Source: Amycolatopsis sp. EV170708-02-1 (GTDB lineage: Bacteria > Actinomycetota > Actinomycetes > Mycobacteriales > Pseudonocardiaceae). From it: 64,000 nt of DNA. Below the pieces are notes generated by a model. That model did not search any database. It was not told the DNA's origin and saw only the letters and a program-made list of their open reading frames with translations. A program made the position numbers and the translations under genes. Below, in pieces: positions 35,222-43,805 of this stretch; within the stretch, counting starts at the first letter, position 1, and each line of letters starts with the position of its first letter. The stretch is taken from assembly GCF_022479115.1 (NCBI RefSeq), contig NZ_CP092497.1, positions 2,418,001 to 2,482,000 of the forward strand. The letters are read 5' to 3'.

Positions 35222-35592
35222 AGATGGCGGCCGGTCCGTGAGGGCCTCCTTGCCTACCCTGAAGGTAGGGAAGGAGGCCCTCACGGACTCCGCGATCGCC
35301 ACCGCAGGACTGGCGACACGACTGGCCCCATTGGTCACAGCGGCGGCGCGTGAAGGGGGCCTTCACGTACTGCAGGGGCGAGCAAGGACGGCGATGGGCC
35401 CGGTCTCGTGAGTGATCAGGGCGGCGGAGCAGACCGGTACGTGATTACCCACGCCTGAACAGGGCGAATGTGCAGGGTCAGTGGTCGAGTGTGGAGCTTT
35501 CGGGACGGTGAACGTCCCTGATCCTCCACACTCGGCTCACCGAGCGCCGCCCGCCACAGACAACGACGCACTAAACAAGGCAAGTACCGCTT
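35222..35592. other. palindrome-rich intergenic island
   Basis: 371 bases without a gene. They hold a family B palindrome (35234-35288), a short palindrome CGTGAAGG-GGG-CCTTCACG (35349-35367), the widely separated arms of a family A element (35402-35414 and 35597-35609) and, inside these, an inverted repeat CGAGTGTGGAG/CTCCACACTCG (35486-35496, 35524-35534) enclosing GGGAC/GTCCC. Confidence 0.75.
35234..35288. repeat. family B palindrome after the multicopper oxidase
   Basis: Outer arms GTCCGTGAGGGCCTCCTT and complement, with inner CCTACC/GGTAGG around CTGAA. Related to 22340-22396. Likely the terminator of the oxidase operon. Confidence 0.75.
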
Positions 35593-35609
35593 CTACCACT
35601 CACGAGACC
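35402..35609. repeat. interrupted family A repeat
   Basis: GGTCTCGTGAGTG (35402-35414) and CACTCACGAGACC (35597-35609) are exact inverted arms 182 bases apart. The right arm lies in the FAH gene end and supplies its last codons (S-R-E-W) and TAG stop. It looks like a family A palindrome split by an insertion. Confidence 0.55.
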
Positions 35610-36342
35610 GGACCGGGTTGGTCAGCTCCCCGACACCCTCGATCGCGACGGTGACCTCGTCCCCCGGCTTCATCGGCCCGACCCCCGCCGGGCTGCCGGT
35701 GAGCACGACATCGCCGGGCCGCAGGGTGAACCAGCGGGTCACCCACGCGAGGATCTCCGGCACGCCGAAGATCATCTCCCGGGTGGCGGCCCGCTGGACG
35801 GTCCGGTCGTTGATCCGCGTGGCCACCTCGAGGTCTCCGTTCTCGATGCCGGTGGTGATCCAGGGCCCGAGCGGCAGGAACGTGTCGGCGCTCTTGGCCC
35901 GTGCCCATTGACCGTCGGCCCGCCAGTCGTGCGCGGTGACGTCGTTGGCGCAGGTGTAGCCGAGGACGTGCGCCGAAGCGTTCTCGACGGTCAAGTTCCG
36001 CGCGGTCCTGCCGATGACGACGGCCAGTTCGCCCTCGTACTCCAGGCGTTCGACCTCGGGTGGGTGCAGGATCGGCTGTCCCGGCCCGGTGACGGCGTTG
36101 GGCGCCTTGAGGAACAGGGCGGGCCGCTCCGGCCACGGGCGGCCTTTTTCCTTCAGCTGGCAGGGATAGTTGCTGCCGACGCACACGATCGTGCGCGGCT
36201 CGCACGGCGCGAGCAACCGGACCCCGGCCAGCGGGCCGACGACCTCGCCCGGCCCGGTGACCGGGTCGTAAGCGAACACGAGATCGCCGTCCACACACCC
36301 TGTCCGAGCGGTTCCGCCGTCGTCGAAGCGGATCAGCTTCAT
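35593..36342 (-). CDS. fumarylacetoacetate hydrolase-family protein
   Basis: The 249-residue product has the FAH core: metal ligands in EYEGELAVVIG, NDVTAHDWR and KSADTFLPLGPW, and VLTGSPAGVGPMKPGD near the C-terminus. The N-terminal VCVGSNYPCQLKEKG matches bacterial acylpyruvase/2-hydroxyhepta-diene-dioate isomerase relatives. It cleaves or decarboxylates beta-keto acids with Mg. It overlaps the FAD/Fe-S oxidase by four bases and is the last gene of the glyoxylate-type operon, so a 2-oxo acid intermediate is the likely substrate. Confidence 0.82.
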   Translation of the reverse strand: MKLIRFDDGGTARTGCVDGDLVFAYDPVTGPGEVVGPLAGVRLLAPCEPRTIVCVGSNYPCQLKEKGRPWPERPALFLKAPNAVTGPGQPILHPPEVERLEYEGELAVVIGRTARNLTVENASAHVLGYTCANDVTAHDWRADGQWARAKSADTFLPLGPWITTGIENGDLEVATRINDRTVQRAATREMIFGVPEILAWVTRWFTLRPGDVVLTGSPAGVGPMKPGDEVTVAIEGVGELTNPVRSREW

Positions 36343-39236
36343 GCCGGGCCGCCGAGCGCTTCACGGACCAGTTCGAGCGGATGCCACGCCGTGCGGCCCG
36401 CGCCGTGGAAGATCTGCTGACGGCACGAAACGCCCGTCGCGGCGACCAGTGTGCCGTCCGGTTCCTGTTCCAGCGCGGGGAAAAGCCGGTCGCGGCCGAC
36501 GGCCATCGAGGTCTCGTAGTGCTCGGCCTCGAAGCCGAACGAGCCCGCCATCCCGCAGCATCCGGAGTCGATCTCGGCGACCTCCAGCCCCGGGATGCGC
36601 CGCAGGAGCGCCATGGTGGCGGCGGTGCCGACCTCCGCCTTCTGGTGGCAGTGGCCGTGGAAGACCACGCGCCGCCCGCTCAGCCACGAGCGTTCCGGCA
36701 GGGTCAGCCTGCCGTCGTCGATAGCCTCGACGAGCAGTTCCTCCACCTGGCGGACGCGCTCCTTGATCTGCCGCGCTTCGGGAAGTTCCGGTAGCAGCGC
36801 CAAAGTCTCGTCGCGCAGCGTGAACACGCACGACGGCTCACAGCCGACGATCGGCGATCCCGGTTCCGTGTCGCGTGCCAAGGCCGTGACCAGTCCGGCG
36901 GCCTTCTTCTTGGCGTCGTCCAGCAGGCCTTTGGACAGGCTCGACCGTCCGCAGCAGCCCCCGGACGCGAGTTCCACCGCCCAGCCCGCGCTTTCGAGCA
37001 GCTCGATGGCAGCCTTGCCGATCTGCGGTTCGGTGAAGGTGGTGAAGGAATCCGCGAGCCAGTTCACCGTGCCCGCCGTCCCCGGCGCCGCCACCCGGCG
37101 GCGGTTCCAGCGCACGAGGTTTTCCCGCACGAATTTCGGCAGCGGACGTTCGGCCTTGATGCCGACTGTCCGTTCCATGACCTTGCGGAGCGGCCTGATC
37201 CGTCCGGGCACATTGGACAGTGGCGCGGTCGCCGAGCCGAGCCGGTTGAAGAACCGGATCGAGCCGAAGATCCGCGACCGCAGCGGCGTGCCGTGCTCCT
37301 CGTGGTGCTGGTGCAGGGTTTCGGCCTTGAGCGAGGCCATGTCGACGCTCATCGGGCATTCGCTCTTGCACGCCTTGCACATCAGGCACAGGTCGAGGAT
37401 CTCGTGCAGTCGTTCCCCGCCGAGCGCGGCCTTCGGGTCCGGCTCGGAAAGAGCCTTGACCAAGGCGTTGGCCCGGCCGCGCGTGGAATGCTCCTCCTGC
37501 AGAGTGACCTGGTACGACGGGCACATCACGCCGCCGGTGGTCTTGCGGCACAGCCCGATGTTCATGCAGCGGTCGGCGGCGCCGCGCATCCCGCCGACGA
37601 CCTCGAAGGACAGCATCGTCCGCAACGGCGGCGCGGGCGGCAGGGCGTCACGGTCGCGCAGGTTCTCGGTCATCGGGGGCGCGTCGACGATCTTGCCGGG
37701 ATTCATCGTGCCCGCGGGATCGAAGAGCTTCTTGACCTGGCGCATGGCCTCGTAGAGTTCGTCGCCGAAGATCTCCCGGTTGAACTCCGAGCGGGCGAGG
37801 CCGTCGCCGTGTTCGGAGGAGTTCACGCCACCGAATTCGGCCACGAGGTCCTTGATCTTCTCCGCGACCGCGCGCATCGTGTCGACCTGGGCGGGGTCGG
37901 TGAGGTCGACGAACGGCCGGATGTGCAGGCAGCCGACCGAACAATGGCCGTAGAACCCGGCTTCCAGGCGGTGCTCGTCGAGGATTTCCTTGAACCGCGC
38001 GGTGTATTCGGCGAGGTGCTCGGGAGCGACGGCGGTGTCCTCGATGAACGCCAGCGGCCGCTTGGTCCCCTCCCCTGCCGCCATCAGCAGCCCGAGACTG
38101 GACTTGCGCACCTTGAGCAGCGCCGCCTGTTCGGCGGCCGTGACGAGTTTGAGCGTGTGATAGCCGTGTCCGTTGCGCTCCCAGAGCCCGGCGACCTCGT
38201 CGAGTTTGCCCGCGAGCCGAGTCTCGTCGTCGCCGGAAAAGGACACGAACAGCAGCGCCGCCGGATCACCGACGAGATGGTCGCCGAGATCGGCGTACTC
38301 GATCTTCTGCCGTGAGAGGTCGAGAATGGTCTTGTCCATCATCTCGACCTGATGCGGCTCGCAGCTGAGCGCGTCGAGCGTGGCCGAGATCGCGCCGTGC
38401 GTGGTCTCGAAATGCCCGACAGCGTAGACGGTCTTCTTCGGCTTGGGCACCAGATCGACTTCGATCCTGGTGGCCAGCACGAGTGTGCCCTCCGCGCCGA
38501 CGACGAATTTGGCCAGGTCGAAGGGTTTTCCGTCGCCGTATCCGGCGAGGCGGTCGAGCCGGTAGCCGCACGCGCGCCGCCAGAACACCGGCATGCCCTT
38601 GGCGATGGCGTCCTCGTGCGCGCTGACGAGTTCGGGGAGCTCGCGGTAGATACGCCCTTCCAGGGTGTCCGCCTCGGCGCGCCGCGCGCGTTCGGTCTCG
38701 CTCACCGGTTCCAGCCGGGCGGTGGAGCCGTCGGCGAGGACGACGTCCAGCGCGCGGACGTGATCGATGGTCATGCCGAAGGTCAGCGACCCGGAACCCG
38801 CCGAGTTGTTGCCGACCATGCCGCCGATCGTGGCGCGGTTGCTGGTGGAGGTGTCGGGCCCGAACATCAGCCCGTGCGCGGCCGCCGCCTGGTTGAGCTG
38901 ATCCTGGACGACGCCGGGTTCGACGACGGCGGTCCGCGCGACGGGATCGATGTCGATGATCCGGTTCAGATGCCGCGACAGGTCGAGCACCAGACCGGGA
39001 CCGACGGTCTGCCCGGCCAGGCTGGTGCCGGCCCCGCGCGGGACGACGGGCACGCCGAACTCCGCCGCCGTGGCGACGGCCGCGACGACGTCTTCGTGAT
39101 CGACGGGGAACACGACCCCGCGCGGCATGATCGAGTACATGCTCGCGTCGCGGGAGAACAGGTGGCGCGTGTAGTCGTCGAAGGCGGCTTCCCCCTTGAG
39201 CCGCGTGCGCAACGCTTCTTCGAGAAGGCTGGTCAT
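36339..39236 (-). CDS. FAD-linked oxidase fused to Fe-S reductase (D-2-hydroxyacid dehydrogenase type)
   Basis: The 965-residue product is a fusion. Residues ~40-210 form a PCMH FAD-binding domain (PRGAGTSLAGQTVG, IGGMVGNNSAGSGS) and ~220-490 an FAD-oxidase C-terminal domain. A ferredoxin-like part holds CMNIGLCRK...MCPSY and CLMCKACKSECPMSVD. Two CCG domains (GGCCGRS, CCGMAGSFGFE) follow. This is the layout of YdiJ/Dld-type D-lactate or D-2-hydroxyglutarate dehydrogenases and resembles GlcD plus GlcF. It would oxidise a 2-hydroxy acid such as glycolate and pass electrons to quinone. It is the second gene of the operon after the aminotransferase. Confidence 0.85.
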   Translation of the reverse strand: MTSLLEEALRTRLKGEAAFDDYTRHLFSRDASMYSIMPRGVVFPVDHEDVVAAVATAAEFGVPVVPRGAGTSLAGQTVGPGLVLDLSRHLNRIIDIDPVARTAVVEPGVVQDQLNQAAAAHGLMFGPDTSTSNRATIGGMVGNNSAGSGSLTFGMTIDHVRALDVVLADGSTARLEPVSETERARRAEADTLEGRIYRELPELVSAHEDAIAKGMPVFWRRACGYRLDRLAGYGDGKPFDLAKFVVGAEGTLVLATRIEVDLVPKPKKTVYAVGHFETTHGAISATLDALSCEPHQVEMMDKTILDLSRQKIEYADLGDHLVGDPAALLFVSFSGDDETRLAGKLDEVAGLWERNGHGYHTLKLVTAAEQAALLKVRKSSLGLLMAAGEGTKRPLAFIEDTAVAPEHLAEYTARFKEILDEHRLEAGFYGHCSVGCLHIRPFVDLTDPAQVDTMRAVAEKIKDLVAEFGGVNSSEHGDGLARSEFNREIFGDELYEAMRQVKKLFDPAGTMNPGKIVDAPPMTENLRDRDALPPAPPLRTMLSFEVVGGMRGAADRCMNIGLCRKTTGGVMCPSYQVTLQEEHSTRGRANALVKALSEPDPKAALGGERLHEILDLCLMCKACKSECPMSVDMASLKAETLHQHHEEHGTPLRSRIFGSIRFFNRLGSATAPLSNVPGRIRPLRKVMERTVGIKAERPLPKFVRENLVRWNRRRVAAPGTAGTVNWLADSFTTFTEPQIGKAAIELLESAGWAVELASGGCCGRSSLSKGLLDDAKKKAAGLVTALARDTEPGSPIVGCEPSCVFTLRDETLALLPELPEARQIKERVRQVEELLVEAIDDGRLTLPERSWLSGRRVVFHGHCHQKAEVGTAATMALLRRIPGLEVAEIDSGCCGMAGSFGFEAEHYETSMAVGRDRLFPALEQEPDGTLVAATGVSCRQQIFHGAGRTAWHPLELVREALGGPA

Positions 39237-39246
39237 CGGCGGGCCC

Positions 39247-40413
39247 TCAGTCGTTCTGCAGCACGTCGAGGGCGTCCCGCAGCCCGCGTGGATCGGCGGG
39301 GGCGCCGGCGAGCGTCAGTCCCATTTGGACTCCCGCGAGAGTGCCGGCGAGGGTGAGATCGTTGAACGCGCCGAGATGCCCGATCCGGAAGATCTTCCCG
39401 GCGAGTTTGCCCAATCCCGCGCCCAAGGACATGTCGAACCGGTCGAGGATGATCGCACGGACCTTGTCGGCGTCGATCCCTTCGGGCATCAGGACCGCGG
39501 TCAGCGCGCCGGAATGTTCGCGCTCGTCCTGGCAAAGGACCTCCAGGCCCCAGCCGCGGACGGCGGCGCGCGTGGCGGCCGCGTGCCGGGCGTGCCGCGC
39601 GAAGACGTTCTCGAGCCCCTCTTCGTAGAGCAAGCGCAGGGCTTCCCGCAGGCCGTACATCAGGTTGGTGTTGGGGGTATACGGGAAGAATCCACGTTCG
39701 TTCGCGCTGAGCATCGGCCCCCAGTCCCAGAAGATCTTCGGCAGGCTCGCGGTCCTGGCGGCGTCCAGGGCCTTGTCGCTGATCGCGTTGAAGCTCATGC
39801 CCGGCGGGAGCATGAGGCCCTTCTGCGAACCCGCGACGGTGACGTCGACGCCCCATTCGTCGTGCCGGTAGTCGATCGAACCCAGCGACGAGATGGTGTC
39901 GACCAGCAGCAGCGCGGGATGTCCGGCGGCGTCGATCGCGGCGCGGATCTCGGGGATCCGGCTGGTGACGCCGGTGGAGGTCTCGTTGTGGACCACGCAG
40001 ACGGCCTTGATCCGGTGCGCGGTGTCGGCGGAGAGCTTGCCGGCGACCACCTCGGGGTCGGCTCCGTGCCGCCAGTCGCCCGGCACGAAGTCGACGTGCA
40101 GGCCGAGCCCTCGCGCCATTTCCTGCCACAGCGTGGCGAAATGCCCGGTCTCGAAGGCCAGGACGGTGTCGCCTGGGCTGAGGGTGTTGGTCAGCGCCGC
40201 TTCCCACGCGCCCGTCCCGGTGGAGGGGTAGATGACGACCGGGTTCGTGGTGCCGAAGACGGGCTTGATGTCTCGCAGCAGCCGCGTCGCGAGCTCTTGG
40301 AACTCCGGTCCGCGGTGGTCGATGGTCGCCGCCGACATCGCCCGGAGCACCACGTCGGGAACGTTCGTCGGACCCGGGATCTGCAGGAAGTGCCGTCCGG
40401 CCGCGTATGTCAT
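39247..40413 (-). CDS. class V aminotransferase (serine/alanine/aspartate-glyoxylate type)
   Basis: ATG 40413 has GGAGG upstream; 388 residues. FLQIPGPTNVPDVVLRAM is the hallmark start of glyoxylate aminotransferases. GTGAWEAALTN binds PLP phosphate, LLVDTISSLGS contains the PLP-ring Asp, and VAGSQKGLMLPPG contains the Schiff-base Lys. It transfers an amino group from serine, alanine or aspartate to glyoxylate. With the downstream 2-hydroxyacid oxidase this fits glycolate to glyoxylate to glycine flow. It is the first gene of a three-gene operon under a GntR-type operator. Confidence 0.85.
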   Translation of the reverse strand: MTYAAGRHFLQIPGPTNVPDVVLRAMSAATIDHRGPEFQELATRLLRDIKPVFGTTNPVVIYPSTGTGAWEAALTNTLSPGDTVLAFETGHFATLWQEMARGLGLHVDFVPGDWRHGADPEVVAGKLSADTAHRIKAVCVVHNETSTGVTSRIPEIRAAIDAAGHPALLLVDTISSLGSIDYRHDEWGVDVTVAGSQKGLMLPPGMSFNAISDKALDAARTASLPKIFWDWGPMLSANERGFFPYTPNTNLMYGLREALRLLYEEGLENVFARHARHAAATRAAVRGWGLEVLCQDEREHSGALTAVLMPEGIDADKVRAIILDRFDMSLGAGLGKLAGKIFRIGHLGAFNDLTLAGTLAGVQMGLTLAGAPADPRGLRDALDVLQND

Positions 40414-40474
40414 GTGCGCCTCCACGCTCGGCTTCGAAATGTTCCACGGGCGAAACCTTGGTCTCGCCGCTTGA

Positions 40475-40486
40475 ACGGTATACCGT
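40475..40486. promoter_or_regulatory. GntR-type operator in the divergent promoter region
   Basis: Perfect palindrome ACGGTATACCGT between the aminotransferase operon and the MatC-like gene. A related sequence (TGTATACGGTATATCA) lies before the GntR gene at 42720-42735, which supports a common regulator. Confidence 0.65.
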
Positions 40487-40569
40487 GTACCGAACTCCGT
40501 CGAGGGGGTACCCGGAACAACTTCGACCCGATTCCCTGAATGTGTCAGCGCCGACCGCAGAGGATTCCG

Positions 40570-41895
40570 ATGTCCATACAACTCGTCACCGTCGTGGCGC
40601 TCGCCCTGGTCTTCCTGATCGCGACCGTGCTCCCCGTCCACATGGGAGCGCTGGCGTTCGTCGCCGCCTTCGTGATCGGCACGGCCTTCGCCGGGGAGAG
40701 CACCGACGACATCGTCTCGGGCTTTCCCGGCGATCTCTTCGTCATCCTGGTCGGGGTGACGTTGCTGTTCGCGATAGCCAAAGGCAACGGCACCGTCGAC
40801 CGGCTCGTGCACCTGGTGGTGCGCGCCGTCGGCGGGCGGATCGCCCTGATCCCGTGGGTGATGTTCGTGGTCACCGCGGCCCTGACCGCGGTCGGCGCGG
40901 TGGTACCGGCGGCGGTGGCGATCATCGCCCCGATCGGCATGGGGTTCGCCCGCCGCTCTTCGATCAACCCGATGCTGATGGGCCTGCTGATCATCAACGG
41001 CGCCAGCGCGGGCGGCTTCTCCCCCATCAGCATCTTCGGCAGCATCGTCAACGGCGTCGTCGCCCGCGACAACCTGCCGAGCGACCCGGGGCTGTTGTTC
41101 GCGTCTTCCTTCGTCTTCAACCTGGTGCTGAGTGTCGTGGTGTTCTTCCTCTTCGGCGGCCGCGAACTGATCCGCCGGTCGTCCGCCGAACCCAAGGTCG
41201 CCGCGCTCGCGCACAGCGGCTCCTCGACGGTGACGACGCTGACCGGCGACCCCGCGCCTTCCAGCGGTGGCACCGACGAGCCCGAGGAACGTCTTCCGCT
41301 CACTCGCGACCACGTGTTCACGCTGATCGGGCTGGCGGCGCTCGCGGTGGGAGCGCTGGTGTTCAAACTCGACGTCGGCTTCACCGCGCTGACCGTGGCG
41401 ACGGTGCTGTCACTGGTCTCGCCGGGGTCGGCCAAGGCGGCCGTCGGCGAGGTCGCGTGGCCGACGGTGCTGCTGATCTGCGGGATCGTCACGTTCGTCT
41501 CGCTGATGGAGCGGGTCGGCACGATCGACTGGCTCGGCAACCTGGTGACGCGGATCGGTTCCCCACTGCTGGCCGCGATCCTGATCTGCGCGATCGGCGC
41601 CGTGGTCTCGGCGTTCGCGTCGACGACCGGGATCCTCGGCGCGCTCATCCCGCTCGCCGTGCCGTTCCTGCTGGCGGGCGAGGTCGGCGCGGTCGGCATG
41701 ATCATCGCGCTGGCGATCTCGTCTTCGGTCGTCGACTCGTCGCCGTTCTCCACCAGCGGCGCGCTGGTCGTGGCCAACGCGCCCGCCGGCCAGAACGACA
41801 AAGTGTTCCGGGGCTTGATGATCTGGGGGTTCAGCATGTGCGCGATCGCGCCGATCGCGACCTGGCTGCTGTTCATCCTGCCCGGCTTGGGCTGA
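40570..41895 (+). CDS. MatC-like dicarboxylate permease (SLC13/IT superfamily)
   Basis: ATG 40570 has AGAGGA upstream; 441 residues. About 11 hydrophobic helices with a hydrophilic loop near residue 220. The N-terminal half (LALVFLIATVLPVHMGALAFVAAFVIG, GFPGDLFVILVGVTLLFAIA) resembles the MatC N-terminal domain of malonate/C4-dicarboxylate carriers. Two related halves with conserved Asn/Ser/Gly segments (LIINGASAGGFSPISIFG and SSSVVDSSPFSTSGAL) form the transport core. It probably imports the acid catabolised by the divergent operon. Confidence 0.8.
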   Translation: MSIQLVTVVALALVFLIATVLPVHMGALAFVAAFVIGTAFAGESTDDIVSGFPGDLFVILVGVTLLFAIAKGNGTVDRLVHLVVRAVGGRIALIPWVMFVVTAALTAVGAVVPAAVAIIAPIGMGFARRSSINPMLMGLLIINGASAGGFSPISIFGSIVNGVVARDNLPSDPGLLFASSFVFNLVLSVVVFFLFGGRELIRRSSAEPKVAALAHSGSSTVTTLTGDPAPSSGGTDEPEERLPLTRDHVFTLIGLAALAVGALVFKLDVGFTALTVATVLSLVSPGSAKAAVGEVAWPTVLLICGIVTFVSLMERVGTIDWLGNLVTRIGSPLLAAILICAIGAVVSAFASTTGILGALIPLAVPFLLAGEVGAVGMIIALAISSSVVDSSPFSTSGALVVANAPAGQNDKVFRGLMIWGFSMCAIAPIATWLLFILPGLG

Positions 41896-41903
41896 AAGGA
41901 GCT

Positions 41904-41966
41904 TTCGCCGCATCTCACGCGGCGAAGGGAGCTTTCCTCGCGTCACACGCGGGGAAAGCTCCCTTC
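41904..41966. repeat. double hairpin (family C) between convergent genes
   Basis: Two adjacent hairpins: TTCGCCGC/GCGGCGAA (41904-41926) and GAAGGGAGCTTTCC/GGAAAGCTCCCTTC (41924-41966). The two halves also repeat GGAGCTTTC directly. It serves as terminator for the permease gene and meets the GntR stop at 41965. Confidence 0.7.
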
Positions 41967-42702
41967 AGCGACTCCGGCGTTCGGCCAGCCAGCGTTCCGA
42001 ATCGGGGGTGCCGCCGTCGAGCTGGTCCACCACCGCGTCGAGGAAGCTGCCGTGACCGTGATCGGCCAGCGCCCGCAACACCGCTTCGGGGTCTCCGCCC
42101 TCGATGATCGTGAGCAGCTCGCGGTGCCGCTCGACGTTCTGCATCAGCGATTCGCCGTCGCGGCGGGCGCTGCGGTTGAGGGCCATGCACAGCTGCATCT
42201 GCAGGGAAAGCGCGCGATAGGCCTCGGTGACGCGCTCGTGCCCGGCCAGCGCGACGATCGACTGATGGAAGTCGTACTTCCGTTGCGTGAACACACCTTC
42301 GTCGCCGTCACGGCCCGCCTGTTCGAACGCCGCGAGGGCATCCCGGCAAGCCTGCAACCGCTCCGGCGAGCGCACCGGGATGCCGATCCGGACGGCGAAG
42401 GCTTCGAGCTCTTCGCGCAGGGTGACGATTTCGTAGACGTCATGGCGGGTCAGCGGGCGGACGATGACGCCGCGCCGAGGGTGCGGCACGACGAGGCCTT
42501 CGAAAGCCAAGACCTGCAACGCTTCGCGCAGCGGCGGGCGGGACACCCCGAGCCGTTCGGTGAGCTTGGCCTCGACCAAACGCGTGCCGGGCGGGAGTTC
42601 GCCGGAAAGTATCATCGCGCGCAGCGCCTGGGTGGCCAGGTCGGCCATGCTCGGCGGCGCGACGATGCGGCCGTCGTCGTCCTGCACGGAACTCATGGTC
42701 AT
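41965..42702 (-). CDS. GntR/FadR-family regulator of the glyoxylate-type locus
   Basis: The 245-residue product has a GntR winged helix (ATQALRAMILSGELPPGTRLVEAKLTERLGVSRPPLREALQVLAFEGLVVPHPRRGVIV) and an FCD effector domain with metal-binding residues (EELEAF, DFHQSIVALAGHERV, ERHRELLTII). FCD regulators usually respond to carboxylic acids. GTATAC-type operators sit in its own promoter and at the aminotransferase/permease divergent promoter. Confidence 0.88.
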   Translation of the reverse strand: MTMSSVQDDDGRIVAPPSMADLATQALRAMILSGELPPGTRLVEAKLTERLGVSRPPLREALQVLAFEGLVVPHPRRGVIVRPLTRHDVYEIVTLREELEAFAVRIGIPVRSPERLQACRDALAAFEQAGRDGDEGVFTQRKYDFHQSIVALAGHERVTEAYRALSLQMQLCMALNRSARRDGESLMQNVERHRELLTIIEGGDPEAVLRALADHGHGSFLDAVVDQLDGGTPDSERWLAERRSR

Positions 42703-42719
42703 ACGGACCCCTCCCTGTC

Positions 42720-42735
42720 TGTATACGGTATATCA
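42720..42735. promoter_or_regulatory. GntR autoregulatory operator candidate
   Basis: TGTATACGGTATATCA, 18 bases upstream of the GntR start, contains two overlapping GTATA-type half sites like the palindrome at 40475-40486. Confidence 0.55.
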
Positions 42736-42777
42736 ATCACTGTCGTCGCGCGTGAGCGGTAGGTCACTCCCTAATTG

Positions 42778-42807
42778 GTTGGACAATCCGTCCAACGCTT
42801 ATACAGT
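42778..42807 (+). promoter_or_regulatory. palindromic operator and -10 of the RidA operon
   Basis: GTTGGACaatccGTCCAAC (42778-42796, 7-base perfect arms) followed by a -10-like TATACA at 42800-42805, only 9 bases before the GTG start. The mRNA may be leaderless. The second gene of the operon encodes a DNA-binding protein that could use this site. Confidence 0.6.
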
Positions 42808-42814
42808 CGGTCTC

Positions 42815-43168
42815 GTGATCAACGAGCATCCGTATCCGCCCGCCTTCCGCAGCGGTGACCTGGTTTCCGTGTCCGGACGGCTCGGCGTGACCGAGACCGG
42901 GGAACTGGTACCCGGCGGATTCGACGCCGAATGCCCGCGGGCCTTCGCCAACCTCGACGCCGCACTGCGTTCGGTGGGCGCGACGCGGGCGGACGTGGTG
43001 AAAGTCGTGGTCTACCTGACCGACATCGCCGACCGCGACGGCCTCAACCGGGTCTACGAGGAGTTCTTCTCCGAGCCGAGGCCCGCCCGCACCTGCGTCG
43101 GGGTCGCGTCCCTGCCCTACGGCGGCGTCGTCGAAGTCGAGGCCCTCGCCCGAGTACGCGATGTCTGA
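42815..43168 (+). CDS. RidA-family enamine/imine deaminase
   Basis: GTG start; 117 residues. The RidA fold is shown by FRSGDLVSVSGRLGV, AFANLDAALRSVGATRADVVKVVVYLTDIADRDGLNRVYEEFF and the active-site region PARTCVGVASLPYGGVVEVEALA, where the Arg of PARTC binds the substrate carboxylate. RidA hydrolyses reactive enamines released by PLP dehydratases. This fits the dehydratase two genes downstream. It overlaps the following regulator gene by 8 bases. Confidence 0.87.
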   Translation: MINEHPYPPAFRSGDLVSVSGRLGVTETGELVPGGFDAECPRAFANLDAALRSVGATRADVVKVVVYLTDIADRDGLNRVYEEFFSEPRPARTCVGVASLPYGGVVEVEALARVRDV

Positions 43169-43805
43169 GCAGGACGCGATCCTCGACGCGCTCGCCCCGG
43201 TCGCCGACGGCATCGCGGCGACGCTCGGCTCGTTCTGCGAAGTCGTGGTGCACGACTTCCGCCGCCCGGAGAAGTCGGTGGTCGCGATCGCCGGCTCGGT
43301 CACCGACCGCACCGTCGGCGGGTCGATGAGCGAGATCGGCATGGGTCTGCTCGCCCGCGGCGACGACGCCGAAGACCAGCTGAACTACGTCACGAGGACG
43401 GCGTCCGGGAAACTCGTGAAGTCTTCGACCATGCTGCTGCGCGACAGCGGCGGCTCGGTGTTCGGCGCGCTGTGCGTGAACCTCGACGTCACCGCGCTGG
43501 GCCAGCTGCGGACGCTGGTCGGCGAGCTCGCCGATGTCGGCACCGCCGCCGAAACGCCGACCACCACCTTCGGCGACGACGTCGACGCGGTGGTGGACGC
43601 GATCGTCGACGAGCATCAACTCCGGCTGAACAAACCGTGGACCGCGCTCAGCCGCGAAGAACGTCTCGACCTGTTCCGCAGCCTGCACGCGCGTGGCGTG
43701 TTCGCCGTGCGGCGGGCCGTGCCCCAGGTCGCGGCCCGGATCGGGATCTCCCGCGCCTCCGCCTACAACTATCTCGCCGAAATCCGTGAGCAAGGAGCAT
43801 CATGA
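43161..43805 (+). CDS. YheO/DauR-type regulator (PAS-like domain plus HTH)
   Basis: The 214-residue product has a YheO-like PAS domain (SFCEVVVHDFRRPEKSVVAIAGSVTDRTVGGSM...) and a C-terminal helix-turn-helix (GVFAVRRAVPQVAARIGISRASAYNYLAEIRE). DauR, a member of this family, controls D-arginine catabolism; other members sit in amino-acid deamination operons. Here it lies between RidA and the dehydratase with overlaps on both sides and is the likely ligand of the GTTGGAC palindrome. Confidence 0.83.
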   Translation: MSEQDAILDALAPVADGIAATLGSFCEVVVHDFRRPEKSVVAIAGSVTDRTVGGSMSEIGMGLLARGDDAEDQLNYVTRTASGKLVKSSTMLLRDSGGSVFGALCVNLDVTALGQLRTLVGELADVGTAAETPTTTFGDDVDAVVDAIVDEHQLRLNKPWTALSREERLDLFRSLHARGVFAVRRAVPQVAARIGISRASAYNYLAEIREQGAS

